Shown piece after piece: positions 13,137 through 22,056 of a DNA stretch of 22,093 nucleotides (positions are counted from its first letter, which is position 1; the number at the start of each line of letters is the position of its first letter). A model generated the notes under the pieces. That model searched no databases. It saw only the letters and a list, made by a program, of their open reading frames with translations, and was not told where the DNA came from. Origin of the DNA: Lyngbya sp. PCC 8106 (GTDB lineage: Bacteria; Cyanobacteriota; Cyanobacteriia; Cyanobacteriales; Microcoleaceae); assembly GCF_000169095.1 (NCBI RefSeq), contig NZ_AAVU01000072.1, positions 1 through 22,093 of the forward strand, in the 5' to 3' direction. The translations under genes and the position numbers were made by a program.

Positions 13137-14420
13137 ATGCGTCAGTTATGGGTTCAAGTACCAAACGGTCAGGGAAAAAAAGTTCTGAGTATTGCTCAAG
13201 CTCATCAGGGAGTTAACCTCGCTCGGTTTGCTGTAATTGATGATAAAGAATCACAAGAATTAGTGTTAATTAATGTCTCTAATAAACAAATTGAAAGTTT
13301 GCTCAACCAGTTAGAAAATATTCCTCATTTACACGTTACTTTGATTCCTCATGGTATCATTGCACTCCATCCTCCCGCTTCTGAAGCACCGGAACAAATT
13401 AAAGAAGTACAAGAACGTAGTCCTATAGAAATCTTCCTCGCTGCCTTACAAAGTGTAGGCTCCTGGCGAGGATTTTTGGGTTATGCGGGACTCGCCGGAG
13501 TTGTAGTTTGGATTGGTTTATTTACAAATACTAATTATTTATTGGTTGCGGCGATGTTAATTGCTCCTTTTGCAGGGCCAGCAATGAATACGGCAATCGC
13601 TACGGCGAGAGGAGATTTAACATTATTATGGCGAAGTTTATTGCGTTATTTTGTAGCAATTCTTGTCACGATTTTTGTAGCAGCAGCGTTGAGTTTAATT
13701 TTTGGTCAAGAAATCCCCACTAGCTTGATGCTAACAAACAGTCAAATCTCCTCAGTTGCCGTGTTACTTCCGATTACAGCAGGTGCCGCAGGCGCGATTA
13801 ATTTAATGCAGTCAGAACGCAGTAGTTTAGTCTCTGGAGCGGCGACTGGAATGCTTGTTGCTGCCTCCCTTGCACCCCCGGCTGGAACGGCAGGAATGGC
13901 GCTGTCTCTCGGAAGAATGGATATTTTTATGGGCAGTATTTTTTTAGTGATATTGCAACTGGTCGGGATTAATTTATCAGCAGCAATTTTGTTTCGTTTT
14001 TATGGAGGTTTATCCTCAAAGGGAGCGCGTTATGATCGAGGTAAAAAATGGGTATTTCCAGTCACGTTAGGAATCACAACTTTGGTTTTAATCGGACTGC
14101 TGAATTGGCAGTTTTTCAATACACCTAACTTGGAACGTTCGAGTCGCGCTCAACGGGCTACGGCAGACATTCAACAAGTTGTTCGAGACAATCCCTTAGT
14201 AAAGCTTGTAGAAGCCAATATTCGCTTTACACGCTCGAATATCGAAGACCAAAATACATTACTTTGTATCCTCTATGTACAACGAGGTTCAGAGGTTACA
14301 CTCTCCAAAGAAAAGATTAGTGAAAGTCTCACGAGTGATATTCAAAATTATATTAAAAAAGTTGGATATGACGTTACTCCTTTAGTTGAGGTTACTGTTT
14401 TTGATCCTCCTGAACTCTGA
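13137..14420 (+). CDS. DUF389 family membrane protein
   Basis: The protein has 427 residues. A soluble N-terminal domain (about 1-95) is followed by a hydrophobic core with roughly six membrane segments (about 108-330), including ITAGAAGAINLMQSERSSLVSGAATGMLVAASLAPPAG split over the centre, which is the DUF389/TIGR00341 signature region. A C-terminal soluble tail of about 100 residues (VVRDNPLVKLVEANIRF and on) follows. The family is widespread in cyanobacteria and actinobacteria and its function is not established; it is sometimes proposed as a transporter or stress-associated protein. A leader hairpin and a duplicated ribosome-binding segment lie just upstream. Starts at the first ATG with AAGGG at good spacing. 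Confidence 0.85.
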   Translation: MRQLWVQVPNGQGKKVLSIAQAHQGVNLARFAVIDDKESQELVLINVSNKQIESLLNQLENIPHLHVTLIPHGIIALHPPASEAPEQIKEVQERSPIEIFLAALQSVGSWRGFLGYAGLAGVVVWIGLFTNTNYLLVAAMLIAPFAGPAMNTAIATARGDLTLLWRSLLRYFVAILVTIFVAAALSLIFGQEIPTSLMLTNSQISSVAVLLPITAGAAGAINLMQSERSSLVSGAATGMLVAASLAPPAGTAGMALSLGRMDIFMGSIFLVILQLVGINLSAAILFRFYGGLSSKGARYDRGKKWVFPVTLGITTLVLIGLLNWQFFNTPNLERSSRAQRATADIQQVVRDNPLVKLVEANIRFTRSNIEDQNTLLCILYVQRGSEVTLSKEKISESLTSDIQNYIKKVGYDVTPLVEVTVFDPPEL

Positions 14421-14519
14421 TCACCTATTTTTTAACAATAAGTCGCTCTCCCTCGCTCGATTGTAATCAAATAATGCCCAAAGATAGACAAGGTTTAAAT
14501 CAAAATGAATTAAAATTAA

Positions 14520-14543
14520 AGGAGAAGATTTTTTTCTTATCCT
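14520..14543 (+). promoter_or_regulatory. Purine-pyrimidine hairpin containing a Shine-Dalgarno-like sequence
   Basis: AGGAGAAGA (14520-14528) and TCTTATCCT (14535-14543) can pair with one mismatch around a T6 loop. The left arm has a strong AGGAG, but lies about 40 bases before the only plausible ATG (14568), too far for direct use. Its role is unclear. Confidence 0.3.
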
Positions 14544-14567
14544 CATTGTTCTCGGTCATATTTTAAG

Positions 14568-15116
14568 ATGAATACTAATAAATCTGGCTTAATCGGGCTG
14601 ACTACCATTTTGACTTCTGCTATTTTGATCATAGAAAAGGAAACACAAACAGTCTCAGGTTCCTCAGTTGCGAGTAAACTGAATACAAAAAGTCAGGATA
14701 AATCATTTCCAGTTTTGTTTTCAGGGAAGTTCAAATCTGAAACTTTAAATTATTTTAAAAAGGCGGAAATTTCCAAAGAAAATGGTCAGTTTTATTTGAA
14801 ACTAAGTCTGAAAGTAGAGATGATTAACGCCGATTCAGACTTCTACCTGCTGTTAAACCCTAAAAAACAGCCTTCCAGGAAACATCACCCGCAAGAGTTC
14901 GATCAAACAATCAATTTAGGTATTCTCCAAAAATCCCCAGGAGTTCAATATTATTCTCTGTCAAAAATTCAGAATCCAGCTCAATATAAGTCTGTCATAA
15001 TTTGCTCAGAGCGTAACCCTGAAATAATTGCTTGTGCTGATTTAGAAGCCGCGAGTCGAATGGGTTCTATAATGAAGGCAATCAGTGAGATTGGTGATAT
15101 CATTGAAAATCAGTAG
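14568..15116 (+). CDS. Unknown protein with N-terminal hydrophobic segment (182 aa)
   Basis: I do not recognise a family. Residues about 7-22 (GLIGLTTILTSAILII) form one hydrophobic segment after a short N-terminus with a lysine, suggesting an uncleaved anchor or signal peptide; the rest would then be outside the cytoplasm. The body is polar and beta-rich by eye, with a cysteine pair near the end (IICSERNPEIIACAD, about 143-157) that could form a disulphide. No in-frame start lies upstream. It sits between the DUF389 membrane gene and the PLD-like gene on the same strand, with 150-170 base gaps on both sides, so it is probably its own unit. Confidence 0.6.
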   Translation: MNTNKSGLIGLTTILTSAILIIEKETQTVSGSSVASKLNTKSQDKSFPVLFSGKFKSETLNYFKKAEISKENGQFYLKLSLKVEMINADSDFYLLLNPKKQPSRKHHPQEFDQTINLGILQKSPGVQYYSLSKIQNPAQYKSVIICSERNPEIIACADLEAASRMGSIMKAISEIGDIIENQ

Positions 15117-15282
15117 TCAAAGGCTAAAATTCATAAAACCATGACTATTCCCTCGGGTTACAACTGACACCCGTATTGAATTAGTTGTATGATATTTTGA
15201 GGACAATATCCTCTGAGCTTTAGAGATTTTTATCCTGCTGGCGACTACTGATGGATCATCATCAACTTATTAATAAACTCAA

Positions 15283-16593
15283 ATGCTATCGTTTGATCAC
15301 TGGTTGAGTGTAATTCTGTTAATTGGGGTTTGTCTCACAATTGTCATCCTCATTGTTTTGTATATTCAAGGTGTATTTCGGCGAAGAATTCACTATAAAA
15401 TTTTTAACTTTCCTTCAACAGATGCGCCTAATTTTGCCTTGACAATTGCAAGTTTATCTGATTCTTTTATCAATAATGCTGAGGTGATAAAATTTTGGGT
15501 CAAAGCGGATGAAATCCAACCCGCCCGTTTAAACGCCATTCGGAACGCCCAACATCGAATTCTGTTTGAAACCTATATTATGACCCCTGGTGAACGAGCT
15601 AATGCTTTTGCAACTGCACTGATTGAAAAAGCAAATGCTGGGGTAACAGTACAAGTCATTGTTGATAGTTATGGAGCAAAATCTGTTCCTGAACGATACT
15701 GGAAAAACTTAGAAATTCATGGGATAGAAATACGTTTTTTTAATCCCTTTAGTTGGCGATCACCTTACGATTATCTCCAACGCAGTCACCGTAAATTACT
15801 CTTAATTGATGATCAAATTGCTCTGATTGGTGGTGCTGGAATGTCTGACTATTGGGATGGTATTCCCGAACAAGGAGATCGAGCGCCTTGGTTTGATTTT
15901 GAAGTTCAATTTGAAGGATCTGTTGTTGAACGTCTTCATGGTCTTTTTATTCAACATTGGCTTGACTCCGGAAAAACGATTGATCTTAGTCAAAATCCTT
16001 TACCTCAAGAAACTTCAATTCAACAATTACAAACCTCTCAACCCACGGTACTCGTAACATCCGGTGAAGATCCCTCTTACCGAGATTCTTCCATTCGCGC
16101 TCTTTACCAAACATTAATAATGGCGGCTCAATCTCGAATTTGGATTGCTAGCCCTTATTTTTTGCCGTTTTCTAATATACAAAAACTACTCATTGAAGCA
16201 AAACATCGAGGTGTAGATGTACGAATTTTAACGATGGGATCGAAAACAGATAAGCCCTTTGTTCACTATTCAGCACGGGAACTTTATAAAAACTTACTGC
16301 GTGAAGGAATAGAGATTTATGAATATCAACCCAGTATGATGCACGGTAAAACTCTACTGATTGATAACGGTTGGGTTAGCTTGGGAAGCGCGAACTTCGA
16401 TCCCCGTAGTTTTTGGAGTAATGATGAGTTAAATCTTTCCACTTCACAACCTTTTTTATGTCAAAATATTGAAAACTTTCTTTTAAATGGTTTCAGTGAA
16501 AGTCAGTGTATTAGTTACCAAGAGTGGAAACATCGTCCTTTGATTCAAAAAATTCGGGGGAAAGTCATGTTATTATTTTATTTGCTGTTATAA
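15283..16593 (+). CDS. Phospholipase D family, cardiolipin-synthase-like
   Basis: This 436-residue protein has one N-terminal membrane segment (about 8-29) and two HKD motifs: HRKLLLIDD (H169, K171, D176) with IGGAGMSDYW after it, and HGKTLLIDN (H354, K356, D361) with SLGSANFDPRSF after it. This is the arrangement of bacterial cardiolipin synthases and related PLD-type phosphatidyltransferases, which act on phospholipid head groups at the membrane. It has one N-terminal membrane segment where classical ClsA has two, so it may be a ClsB/ClsC-like or other PLD enzyme. Cyanobacteria are not rich in cardiolipin, so the real substrate is open. The next gene, a GHL10-type hydrolase, begins 21 bases after its stop, so they are probably co-transcribed. 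No clear Shine-Dalgarno sequence precedes the ATG. Confidence 0.88.
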   Translation: MLSFDHWLSVILLIGVCLTIVILIVLYIQGVFRRRIHYKIFNFPSTDAPNFALTIASLSDSFINNAEVIKFWVKADEIQPARLNAIRNAQHRILFETYIMTPGERANAFATALIEKANAGVTVQVIVDSYGAKSVPERYWKNLEIHGIEIRFFNPFSWRSPYDYLQRSHRKLLLIDDQIALIGGAGMSDYWDGIPEQGDRAPWFDFEVQFEGSVVERLHGLFIQHWLDSGKTIDLSQNPLPQETSIQQLQTSQPTVLVTSGEDPSYRDSSIRALYQTLIMAAQSRIWIASPYFLPFSNIQKLLIEAKHRGVDVRILTMGSKTDKPFVHYSARELYKNLLREGIEIYEYQPSMMHGKTLLIDNGWVSLGSANFDPRSFWSNDELNLSTSQPFLCQNIENFLLNGFSESQCISYQEWKHRPLIQKIRGKVMLLFYLLL

Positions 16594-16614
16594 CCTTGAC
16601 CTCCGCTATCAATT

Positions 16615-17811
16615 ATGTTGAAAGGCTTTAAACAAACGCGAATCATTCCTCAGTTTCTCACTTTTATTGTTAGCCTGTGTTTCGTTCTCTTCATCATCAA
16701 ACCCGCCTTAACAATTACTCCCCCAGTGCAAGAAATTCGCGGCGTTTGGCTCACAAATATTGATAGCGAGGTTTTATTTTCTCGACGAGGTATTACAGAA
16801 GCCTTAAATCGCTTAAAAACCCTCAACTTTAATACAATCTATCCGACAGTTTGGCAAGGCGGTTATACCCTCTATCCGAGTGCAGTTGCTCAACAGTATT
16901 TCGGACAATCTCTCGACCCCACACCTGGATTAAAAGGACGAGATATTTTACAAGAATTAGTCAGACAAGGACATCAAAAAGGTTTAACTGTTATCCCTTG
17001 GTTTGAGTTTGGATTTATGGCACCGGCTGACTCAGATTTAGCTAAACAACATCCCGACTGGCTGACTCGTCGTTTCGATGGAACATTGATTAAAAAAGAG
17101 GGAAATGATGAGCGAGTTTGGTTGAATCCTTTTCATCCCGAAGTTCAACAATTTATCCTCGATTTAATTGTAGAAATTGTCACGAATTACAATATTGACG
17201 GGATTCAATTTGATGATCATTTTGGTTTACCCTCAGAATTCGGTTATGATGAATATACGGTGAATCTTTATCAAGCCGAACATCAAGGAAAATCACCCTC
17301 AGAAGATTTTTATGAAACCTATTGGGTGAGATGGCGAGCCGATAAAATTAACCAATTTGTGAAACGGGTTTTTGAAACGGTTAAAGCAATCGATCAAAAG
17401 TGTATTATTTCCCTGTCTCCTAATCCGCTTCATTTTGCTTTACCTGCTTATTTACAAGATTGGTTTACTTGGGAAAGAAAGGGTTGGATTGAAGAAATTG
17501 TTTTACAGGTTTATCGTCCTGATTTAGAACGTTTTATCACTGAGTTAGAACGTACAGAAGTAGATCTTGCAAAAAATCATATTCCCTTTGCTGTGGGGAT
17601 TTTAAGCGGGTTAAAAAATCGTCCAACGCCGATGAATATGATCAAAAATCAAGTGCAAGCAACCCGAAATCACGAACTCGCTGGAGTTTCATTCTTCTTC
17701 TATGAAAGCTTGTGGAATTGGGCGGAAGAATCCCCAAAAGAACGTCAAAATAAACTACAAAGACTCTTTCCTAATTCAGCCTTACGTCCTTCGGTTTATG
17801 GAGTAAATTAA
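16615..17811 (+). CDS. GHL10/family-10-like glycoside hydrolase, exported (YngK type)
   Basis: This 398-residue protein has an N-terminal hydrophobic segment (about 12-33) after basic residues, fitting a signal peptide or anchor. The conserved start of the domain EIRGVWLTNIDSEVLF (40-55) and blocks TIYPTVWQGGYTLYPS (74-89), VIPWFEFGFM (126-135), and NIDGIQFDDHFGLP (193-206) match the GHL10 (formerly DUF187, YngK-like) TIM-barrel family, where acidic residues of the last block are candidates for catalysis. These enzymes are thought to act on glycans of the cell envelope; substrate unknown here. It follows the PLD-like gene by 21 bases. Its last 41 bases overlap the antisense 3' end of the NhaC-type gene. 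Confidence 0.88.
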   Translation: MLKGFKQTRIIPQFLTFIVSLCFVLFIIKPALTITPPVQEIRGVWLTNIDSEVLFSRRGITEALNRLKTLNFNTIYPTVWQGGYTLYPSAVAQQYFGQSLDPTPGLKGRDILQELVRQGHQKGLTVIPWFEFGFMAPADSDLAKQHPDWLTRRFDGTLIKKEGNDERVWLNPFHPEVQQFILDLIVEIVTNYNIDGIQFDDHFGLPSEFGYDEYTVNLYQAEHQGKSPSEDFYETYWVRWRADKINQFVKRVFETVKAIDQKCIISLSPNPLHFALPAYLQDWFTWERKGWIEEIVLQVYRPDLERFITELERTEVDLAKNHIPFAVGILSGLKNRPTPMNMIKNQVQATRNHELAGVSFFFYESLWNWAEESPKERQNKLQRLFPNSALRPSVYGVN

Positions 17812-19087
17812 ATAGTGGAATCAAATATAAATAAAACGCATAAGGAAGACAGTTAAAATCACTCATCAGTAGCGTCACCGGAACTAAACCCGCAATATTC
17901 CAAGGAATCAAAGGAGAAATCATCACAACGGTATTTTCTAGATCAACTGCTAATTGCTCATTCTTTAGCTGTAAAGTTTGATATCTTTTTTGTACGAGTT
18001 GTTGGGTGAGTAAAATCGCGATGGTTTGGGTACAACCGTAGGCGGCTGAGAGAGTACCAATCAATATTGTCGCTAAAAATAAATGCTGTTGAGATTTGGC
18101 TTTGTTTAAAAACTGTTCGATAAAGTTTAAAATATGAGTTTCAGCTAATATTCCCGCCAAAGCTGTCGAGATAATCACAATTAAAACAACTTTTCCCATA
18201 GAAATAATTCCTCCTCCAATCAAAATAGGTTGTAACGGCGAGGATTCATTTAGCTCAAATCCTCTGAAGATAAACTCTAATAATTCTAAAACGCTATAGT
18301 GTTGATAAACTAAAGCAATTAAACTTGCAATTCCGATACTAATCAGCATTGAAAGTTTGACTTCAACTTGAAAAAATGCTAAGATAAAAATAACGAAAGC
18401 AGGTAACAATAAAAGGGGCTGAGGATGGAAAGTTTTAATAATTTCTGAGAGCAGTATTGTGTTGGTGATTGAAATCGGATTTAATCTTGATAAAATCAAA
18501 TAGATTAGACTCGTTAAAATCAAGGGAATAAATCCCGTTTTGAGCATATTTTTAATATTGGGATAAAGTTGAGTTTGAGTCACACTCGCAATTAAATTAG
18601 CACTCGATGACATCGGAGAACAGCGATCGCCAAAATAAGCCCCAGATAGAATCGCTCCGGCGACTAAATTTGAATTCACTCCACTATCACTCGCCATAAT
18701 CATTAAAGCAATTCCAATCGTTCCTACCGTTCCAAATGAAGTTCCAATTAAGAGAGAAACCAAACTGGTTAAGAGGAATGCAAATAGGATAAAATAGTTA
18801 GGGTTAATGATTTGAATGCCATAAAAAACGAGGCTGGGTACTGTTCCGGCTGTCATCCAACTCGCAGTCACAGCACCAATGAGGAGTAAAATTATCAAAA
18901 CCGGAAAAGACTTTTTAGCACCTGCGATCGCCATTTTTATCAAGTCTTTCAACAAAAACCCTCGCCTGACGAGAATCACGATCCAGAGTAACAACGAAGC
19001 GAGTAAAGGATAAAAAACAAAGTACCCTTTGAGGGTACTAAAAATCAACAAAATAAACGAAATAACCAGAGTAATAAGTAAATCCAT
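17771..19087 (-). CDS. NhaC-type Na+/H+ antiporter family protein
   Basis: This 438-residue (from the ATG at 19087) integral membrane protein has about 10-12 hydrophobic segments. The NhaC-family blocks are visible: GTSFGTVGTIGIALM and GAYFGDRCSPMSSSANLIAS, the latter like the GAxFGDxxSPxSDT element, and GCTQTIAILLTQQL near the C-terminus. Members exchange Na+ for H+ (or other substrates, such as malate-lactate in MleN); the transported ion here cannot be fixed from sequence. An alternative GTG at 19120 would add 11 residues; neither start has a Shine-Dalgarno sequence, and I prefer the ATG because MDLLITLV fits the hydrophobic N-terminus. It is convergent with the GHL10-type gene, with a 41-base 3' overlap. 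Confidence 0.85.
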   Translation of the reverse strand: MDLLITLVISFILLIFSTLKGYFVFYPLLASLLLWIVILVRRGFLLKDLIKMAIAGAKKSFPVLIILLLIGAVTASWMTAGTVPSLVFYGIQIINPNYFILFAFLLTSLVSLLIGTSFGTVGTIGIALMIMASDSGVNSNLVAGAILSGAYFGDRCSPMSSSANLIASVTQTQLYPNIKNMLKTGFIPLILTSLIYLILSRLNPISITNTILLSEIIKTFHPQPLLLLPAFVIFILAFFQVEVKLSMLISIGIASLIALVYQHYSVLELLEFIFRGFELNESSPLQPILIGGGIISMGKVVLIVIISTALAGILAETHILNFIEQFLNKAKSQQHLFLATILIGTLSAAYGCTQTIAILLTQQLVQKRYQTLQLKNEQLAVDLENTVVMISPLIPWNIAGLVPVTLLMSDFNCLPYAFYLYLIPLFNLLHKPKDVRLN

Positions 19088-19245
19088 GCAGTGGACTAGA
19101 AAAGATAGAGGACTGCACACTTAGCCGCATAAAATCATCAAATAAAAACAGAAACTTCCTCCTTTTTATCCTGAAACTTGTTTCCTGCGCTGCTCAAAAT
19201 AATTAGAGATCTGAGGTTGGAATGTGATGCACCTGAATCTAAAAA

Positions 19246-20721
19246 TTAATTAAAGTTCTCAATTCTAATCGATTCTGAATCTTCACGGTTTTCTGTTTCT
19301 GTTTCCGTTTCTAGATTCTCTAATTGCTGTTGTTTCTCGTATTTTTCGAGCCAATCTCGCCCTAACTGAATGGTTACATCAGACTCTAAAAACCCGGTAC
19401 TTTCAACCACCACTTTTCCAAAACCTAAAGCCCGTTGAATCGATTCAGCGCCCTCAGTATCACCATCTTGAGCAACAATTCGAGTTACTTCTAAAGGTTG
19501 AGTCCAAGGCTTAGAAACCTTAACATTCCAGAACCCATCATCATTGAGTTCCATCACCAAACCATCAACCGCATCCCAATCATCTGTACTGTCTTGAATT
19601 GCAATTCTCAAATCTCGGCTATCAACATTTTCAAAACGCCAAGAATCATAGCCAAAATCAAAATGTTTAGCCAAAATTCCATCTAAACGGCTGTAGTCAG
19701 GTAGCCAATAACTCGCCTTATAATCTTTCGGATCGCTAAATTCTCCGGGAACCATTAACATCTCAATATTTTCTTGGTTCACATGAGTTGCAAAATTCAC
19801 CAAAGCGACTAATTCCTCTAAACTTAAATTCGTGTCAATATGAGACTGAATAATCGAAACGAGCTTGGGAAGTCGAGAAATTGTCCCTACGTTTAACGCC
19901 TGTTCCATAAAGGCTCGCATTAAAATTTGCTGTCGCTGAACCCGGCCAATATCACCTAAACTATCCTGACGAAAGCGCAAAAATTGTAACACCTGAGAGC
20001 CATTGAGATGATGTTGACCCTGTTCTAAATTAATGTACAAATGTTGACTATCATCGCTATATTTCATATCTTTGGGAACATAAATATCTAAACCGCCCAA
20101 AGCATCAATCAGTTTTTCAACCCCTTGAACATTGACACGAACATAGCGATCAACTCCCACACCTCCTAACAACTCACTCGTTGCTTTGGCACTCAAAGCA
20201 GGACCCCCATAATAGTTCGCATCATTAATTTTTGTCATACCCATTCCCTCAACATAAGTGCGAGTATCTCGAGGAACAGACAAAACTTTTAACTTCTTTT
20301 CAGCCGGATCAAACCGAACCAAAAGCATGGTATCTGATAACCCTTTAAACGAATCTACGAGGGCGTGATACCCCATATCTTCTTGAGATTCATCTTCCAA
20401 GTCCGAGGTGAGGACTTTAATCCCTAAAACCAGAATATTAACCGGGCGAGTTAATTGAGGAAAACGCAAATTTCCCCGAGCCATTTCGTTCTTAGAAAAT
20501 ACAGCGGCTTCCTCTGCGGTCAACTTTTGCTGCATCAACGGTGTCGTGGAAAGAGAGACAGCGAGTAATGCACCTGCGGTTGCAGAGATGGTCGCCACTC
20601 CCGCTAGCCCTAATGCTAACCCTAACCATCGTCCAGGGCCAGATTGGGAGAGTTTCTTGAGAATCGGTTGAGTTGTTTTCGGTTGACGCAATAGATGATG
20701 ATGATTTCTACGAGCAGACAC
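19246..20721 (-). CDS. LytR-CpsA-Psr (LCP) family protein
   Basis: LCP proteins transfer undecaprenyl-phosphate-linked glycopolymers to the peptidoglycan or related acceptors outside the membrane. I place the start at the GTG at 20721 because GAGGA lies six bases upstream; an in-frame GTG at 20739 is also possible. That gives 491 residues: a basic N-terminus, one membrane segment (about 33-57), and the LCP domain with SDTMLLVRFDP (129-139), SVPRDTR (148-154), KINDA (164-168) and LRFRQDSLGDIGRVQRQQ (248-265), where conserved Asp and Arg bind the pyrophosphate lipid. A C-terminal LytR_C-like domain (about 380-460) and a Glu-rich tail follow. It lies 70 bases downstream of the small membrane protein gene and probably shares its transcript. 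In cyanobacteria such proteins attach polysaccharides or shape the envelope (family knowledge). Confidence 0.9.
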   Translation of the reverse strand: MSARRNHHHLLRQPKTTQPILKKLSQSGPGRWLGLALGLAGVATISATAGALLAVSLSTTPLMQQKLTAEEAAVFSKNEMARGNLRFPQLTRPVNILVLGIKVLTSDLEDESQEDMGYHALVDSFKGLSDTMLLVRFDPAEKKLKVLSVPRDTRTYVEGMGMTKINDANYYGGPALSAKATSELLGGVGVDRYVRVNVQGVEKLIDALGGLDIYVPKDMKYSDDSQHLYINLEQGQHHLNGSQVLQFLRFRQDSLGDIGRVQRQQILMRAFMEQALNVGTISRLPKLVSIIQSHIDTNLSLEELVALVNFATHVNQENIEMLMVPGEFSDPKDYKASYWLPDYSRLDGILAKHFDFGYDSWRFENVDSRDLRIAIQDSTDDWDAVDGLVMELNDDGFWNVKVSKPWTQPLEVTRIVAQDGDTEGAESIQRALGFGKVVVESTGFLESDVTIQLGRDWLEKYEKQQQLENLETETETENREDSESIRIENFN

Positions 20722-20791
20722 AGGCTTCCTCACACACAAAATAACGTTTTTTTATCAATAGCTGGAAAACAGTGAAAAACTGTCTCCAGAG

Positions 20792-21166
20792 TCAAGACAG
20801 ATGCTTCTTCAGCACTTTTTCCGCCAGGTGACTCATTCCCGGCAACCAGATCGGCTGACGTTGCCAAAGACGAATCATTAATCCAAAACAAACTATAAAA
20901 TAACTGGTTGTCAATATGCTACTACTTAACAACAGAGGCAACTTTAAAAATTCCGTTGTACTAGAGCCTGCCTCTAATGCCAAATGTCCCAGAAGCCAAC
21001 TGAGAGCCAAGATCACCGCCAAGCGACTGGTTGCTCTGTGTTGGGGTGTTCCCTGACGGCGATACAAAGTCCACAGCGCCGGAAAAACGCCGATGACTGG
21101 AACCAAATAAACAAACAGTCGAACGTGTTGGTCATCCGGATAGTCTAGGGGATCGATTTTAGTCAT
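20792..21166 (-). CDS. Small membrane protein of unknown function (124 aa)
   Basis: I do not recognise a named family. It has three hydrophobic segments (about 17-34, 48-64 and 75-98) with a conserved-looking loop RRQGTPQHRATSR between the first two, and a basic C-terminal tail. The start is sound: AGGAGA lies five bases upstream of the ATG at 21166 on the minus strand. It is immediately upstream of the LCP gene on the same strand, with a gap of about 70 bases, so a shared role in envelope assembly is possible (inference). It is transcribed divergently from rpe. Confidence 0.7.
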   Translation of the reverse strand: MTKIDPLDYPDDQHVRLFVYLVPVIGVFPALWTLYRRQGTPQHRATSRLAVILALSWLLGHLALEAGSSTTEFLKLPLLLSSSILTTSYFIVCFGLMIRLWQRQPIWLPGMSHLAEKVLKKHLS

Positions 21167-21354
21167 AATATCTCCTGTCGTTCGTTAAGCCTTCAATCAC
21201 ATACGAGGGAGTTTGGACTTCGGATTGGTGTTTCCTACAAAAAATCTTGATCCCTGATGGCTAGATCTATCAAACTCGTCAGTAGCCGTCCATACAGCAG
21301 AACAAATTCTGATACACTGAATACAACCCCAGATGTAGGAGAACATATTACACC

Positions 21355-22056
21355 ATGACCCAGTCCAAAAAACAAACTGTTATCTCTCCATCTATATTAT
21401 CGGCCGATTTTAGTCGCTTGGGAGACGAAGTTCGCGCAGTAGATGAAGCCGGCGCCGATTGGATTCACGTTGATGTGATGGACGGTCGTTTTGTTCCTAA
21501 TATTACCATTGGTCCGTTAATCGTCGAAGCGCTTCGACCTGTCACTCGCAAACCCCTTGATGTTCACTTGATGATTGTTGAACCAGAAAAGTATGTTGAG
21601 GATTTTGCCAAGGCGGGCGCTGATATTATCTCGGTTCACGCCGAACACAACGCCTCTCCTCACCTCCACCGTACTTTAGGTCAAATTAAAGAACTCGGTA
21701 AGCAAGCAGGGGTTGTACTGAATCCTGGGACTCCTTTAGAGTTGATTGAATACTCTTTGGATCTGTGTGATTTGGTGTTGATTATGAGTGTTAACCCCGG
21801 TTTTGGCGGTCAAAGCTTTATTCCCGGTGTTGTTTCCAAAATTCAAAAGTTGCGTCAAATGTGTGATCAACGGGGTTTAGATCCTTGGATCGAAGTCGAT
21901 GGCGGCTTGAAAGTTAATAATACTTGGCAGGTTTTAGAAGCGGGTGCCAATGCAATTGTAGCGGGTTCTGCGGTATTTAAAGCGTCTGATTACGCCGAAG
22001 CGATCGCTGGAATTCGTAACAGCAAGCGTCCGACTCCTGAGTTAGCGACTGTATAA
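21355..22056 (+). CDS. rpe: Ribulose-phosphate 3-epimerase
   Basis: This 233-residue TIM-barrel metalloenzyme interconverts ribulose 5-phosphate and xylulose 5-phosphate in the Calvin cycle and pentose phosphate pathway. All family motifs are present: SPSILSADF (11-19), HVDVMDGRFVPNITIG (38-53, metal-binding His and Asp), DVHLMI (69-74), VNPGFGGQSF and WIEVDGGL with the second metal-binding Asp, and AGANAIVAGSAVF, the phosphate-binding end. The length matches the family. AGGAG at about 21336 is somewhat far (about 14 bases) from the ATG, but no closer start fits, and SKKQTVISPSILSADF is a normal N-terminus. It is divergent from the small membrane protein gene. Confidence 0.97.
   Translation: MTQSKKQTVISPSILSADFSRLGDEVRAVDEAGADWIHVDVMDGRFVPNITIGPLIVEALRPVTRKPLDVHLMIVEPEKYVEDFAKAGADIISVHAEHNASPHLHRTLGQIKELGKQAGVVLNPGTPLELIEYSLDLCDLVLIMSVNPGFGGQSFIPGVVSKIQKLRQMCDQRGLDPWIEVDGGLKVNNTWQVLEAGANAIVAGSAVFKASDYAEAIAGIRNSKRPTPELATV

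Noticed and set aside
15117..15282. Two mutually exclusive small stems (GATATT/AATATC and GAGGA/TCCTC, about 15190-15212)
   Set aside because: Stems of 5-6 bp in AT-rich DNA are easily chance; no T run or conserved leader recognised.
15251..15307. Possible 18-codon leader peptide from ATG 15251 overlapping the PLD-like start
   Set aside because: Out of frame with the PLD gene, no ribosome-binding site, and no run of codons suggesting attenuation.
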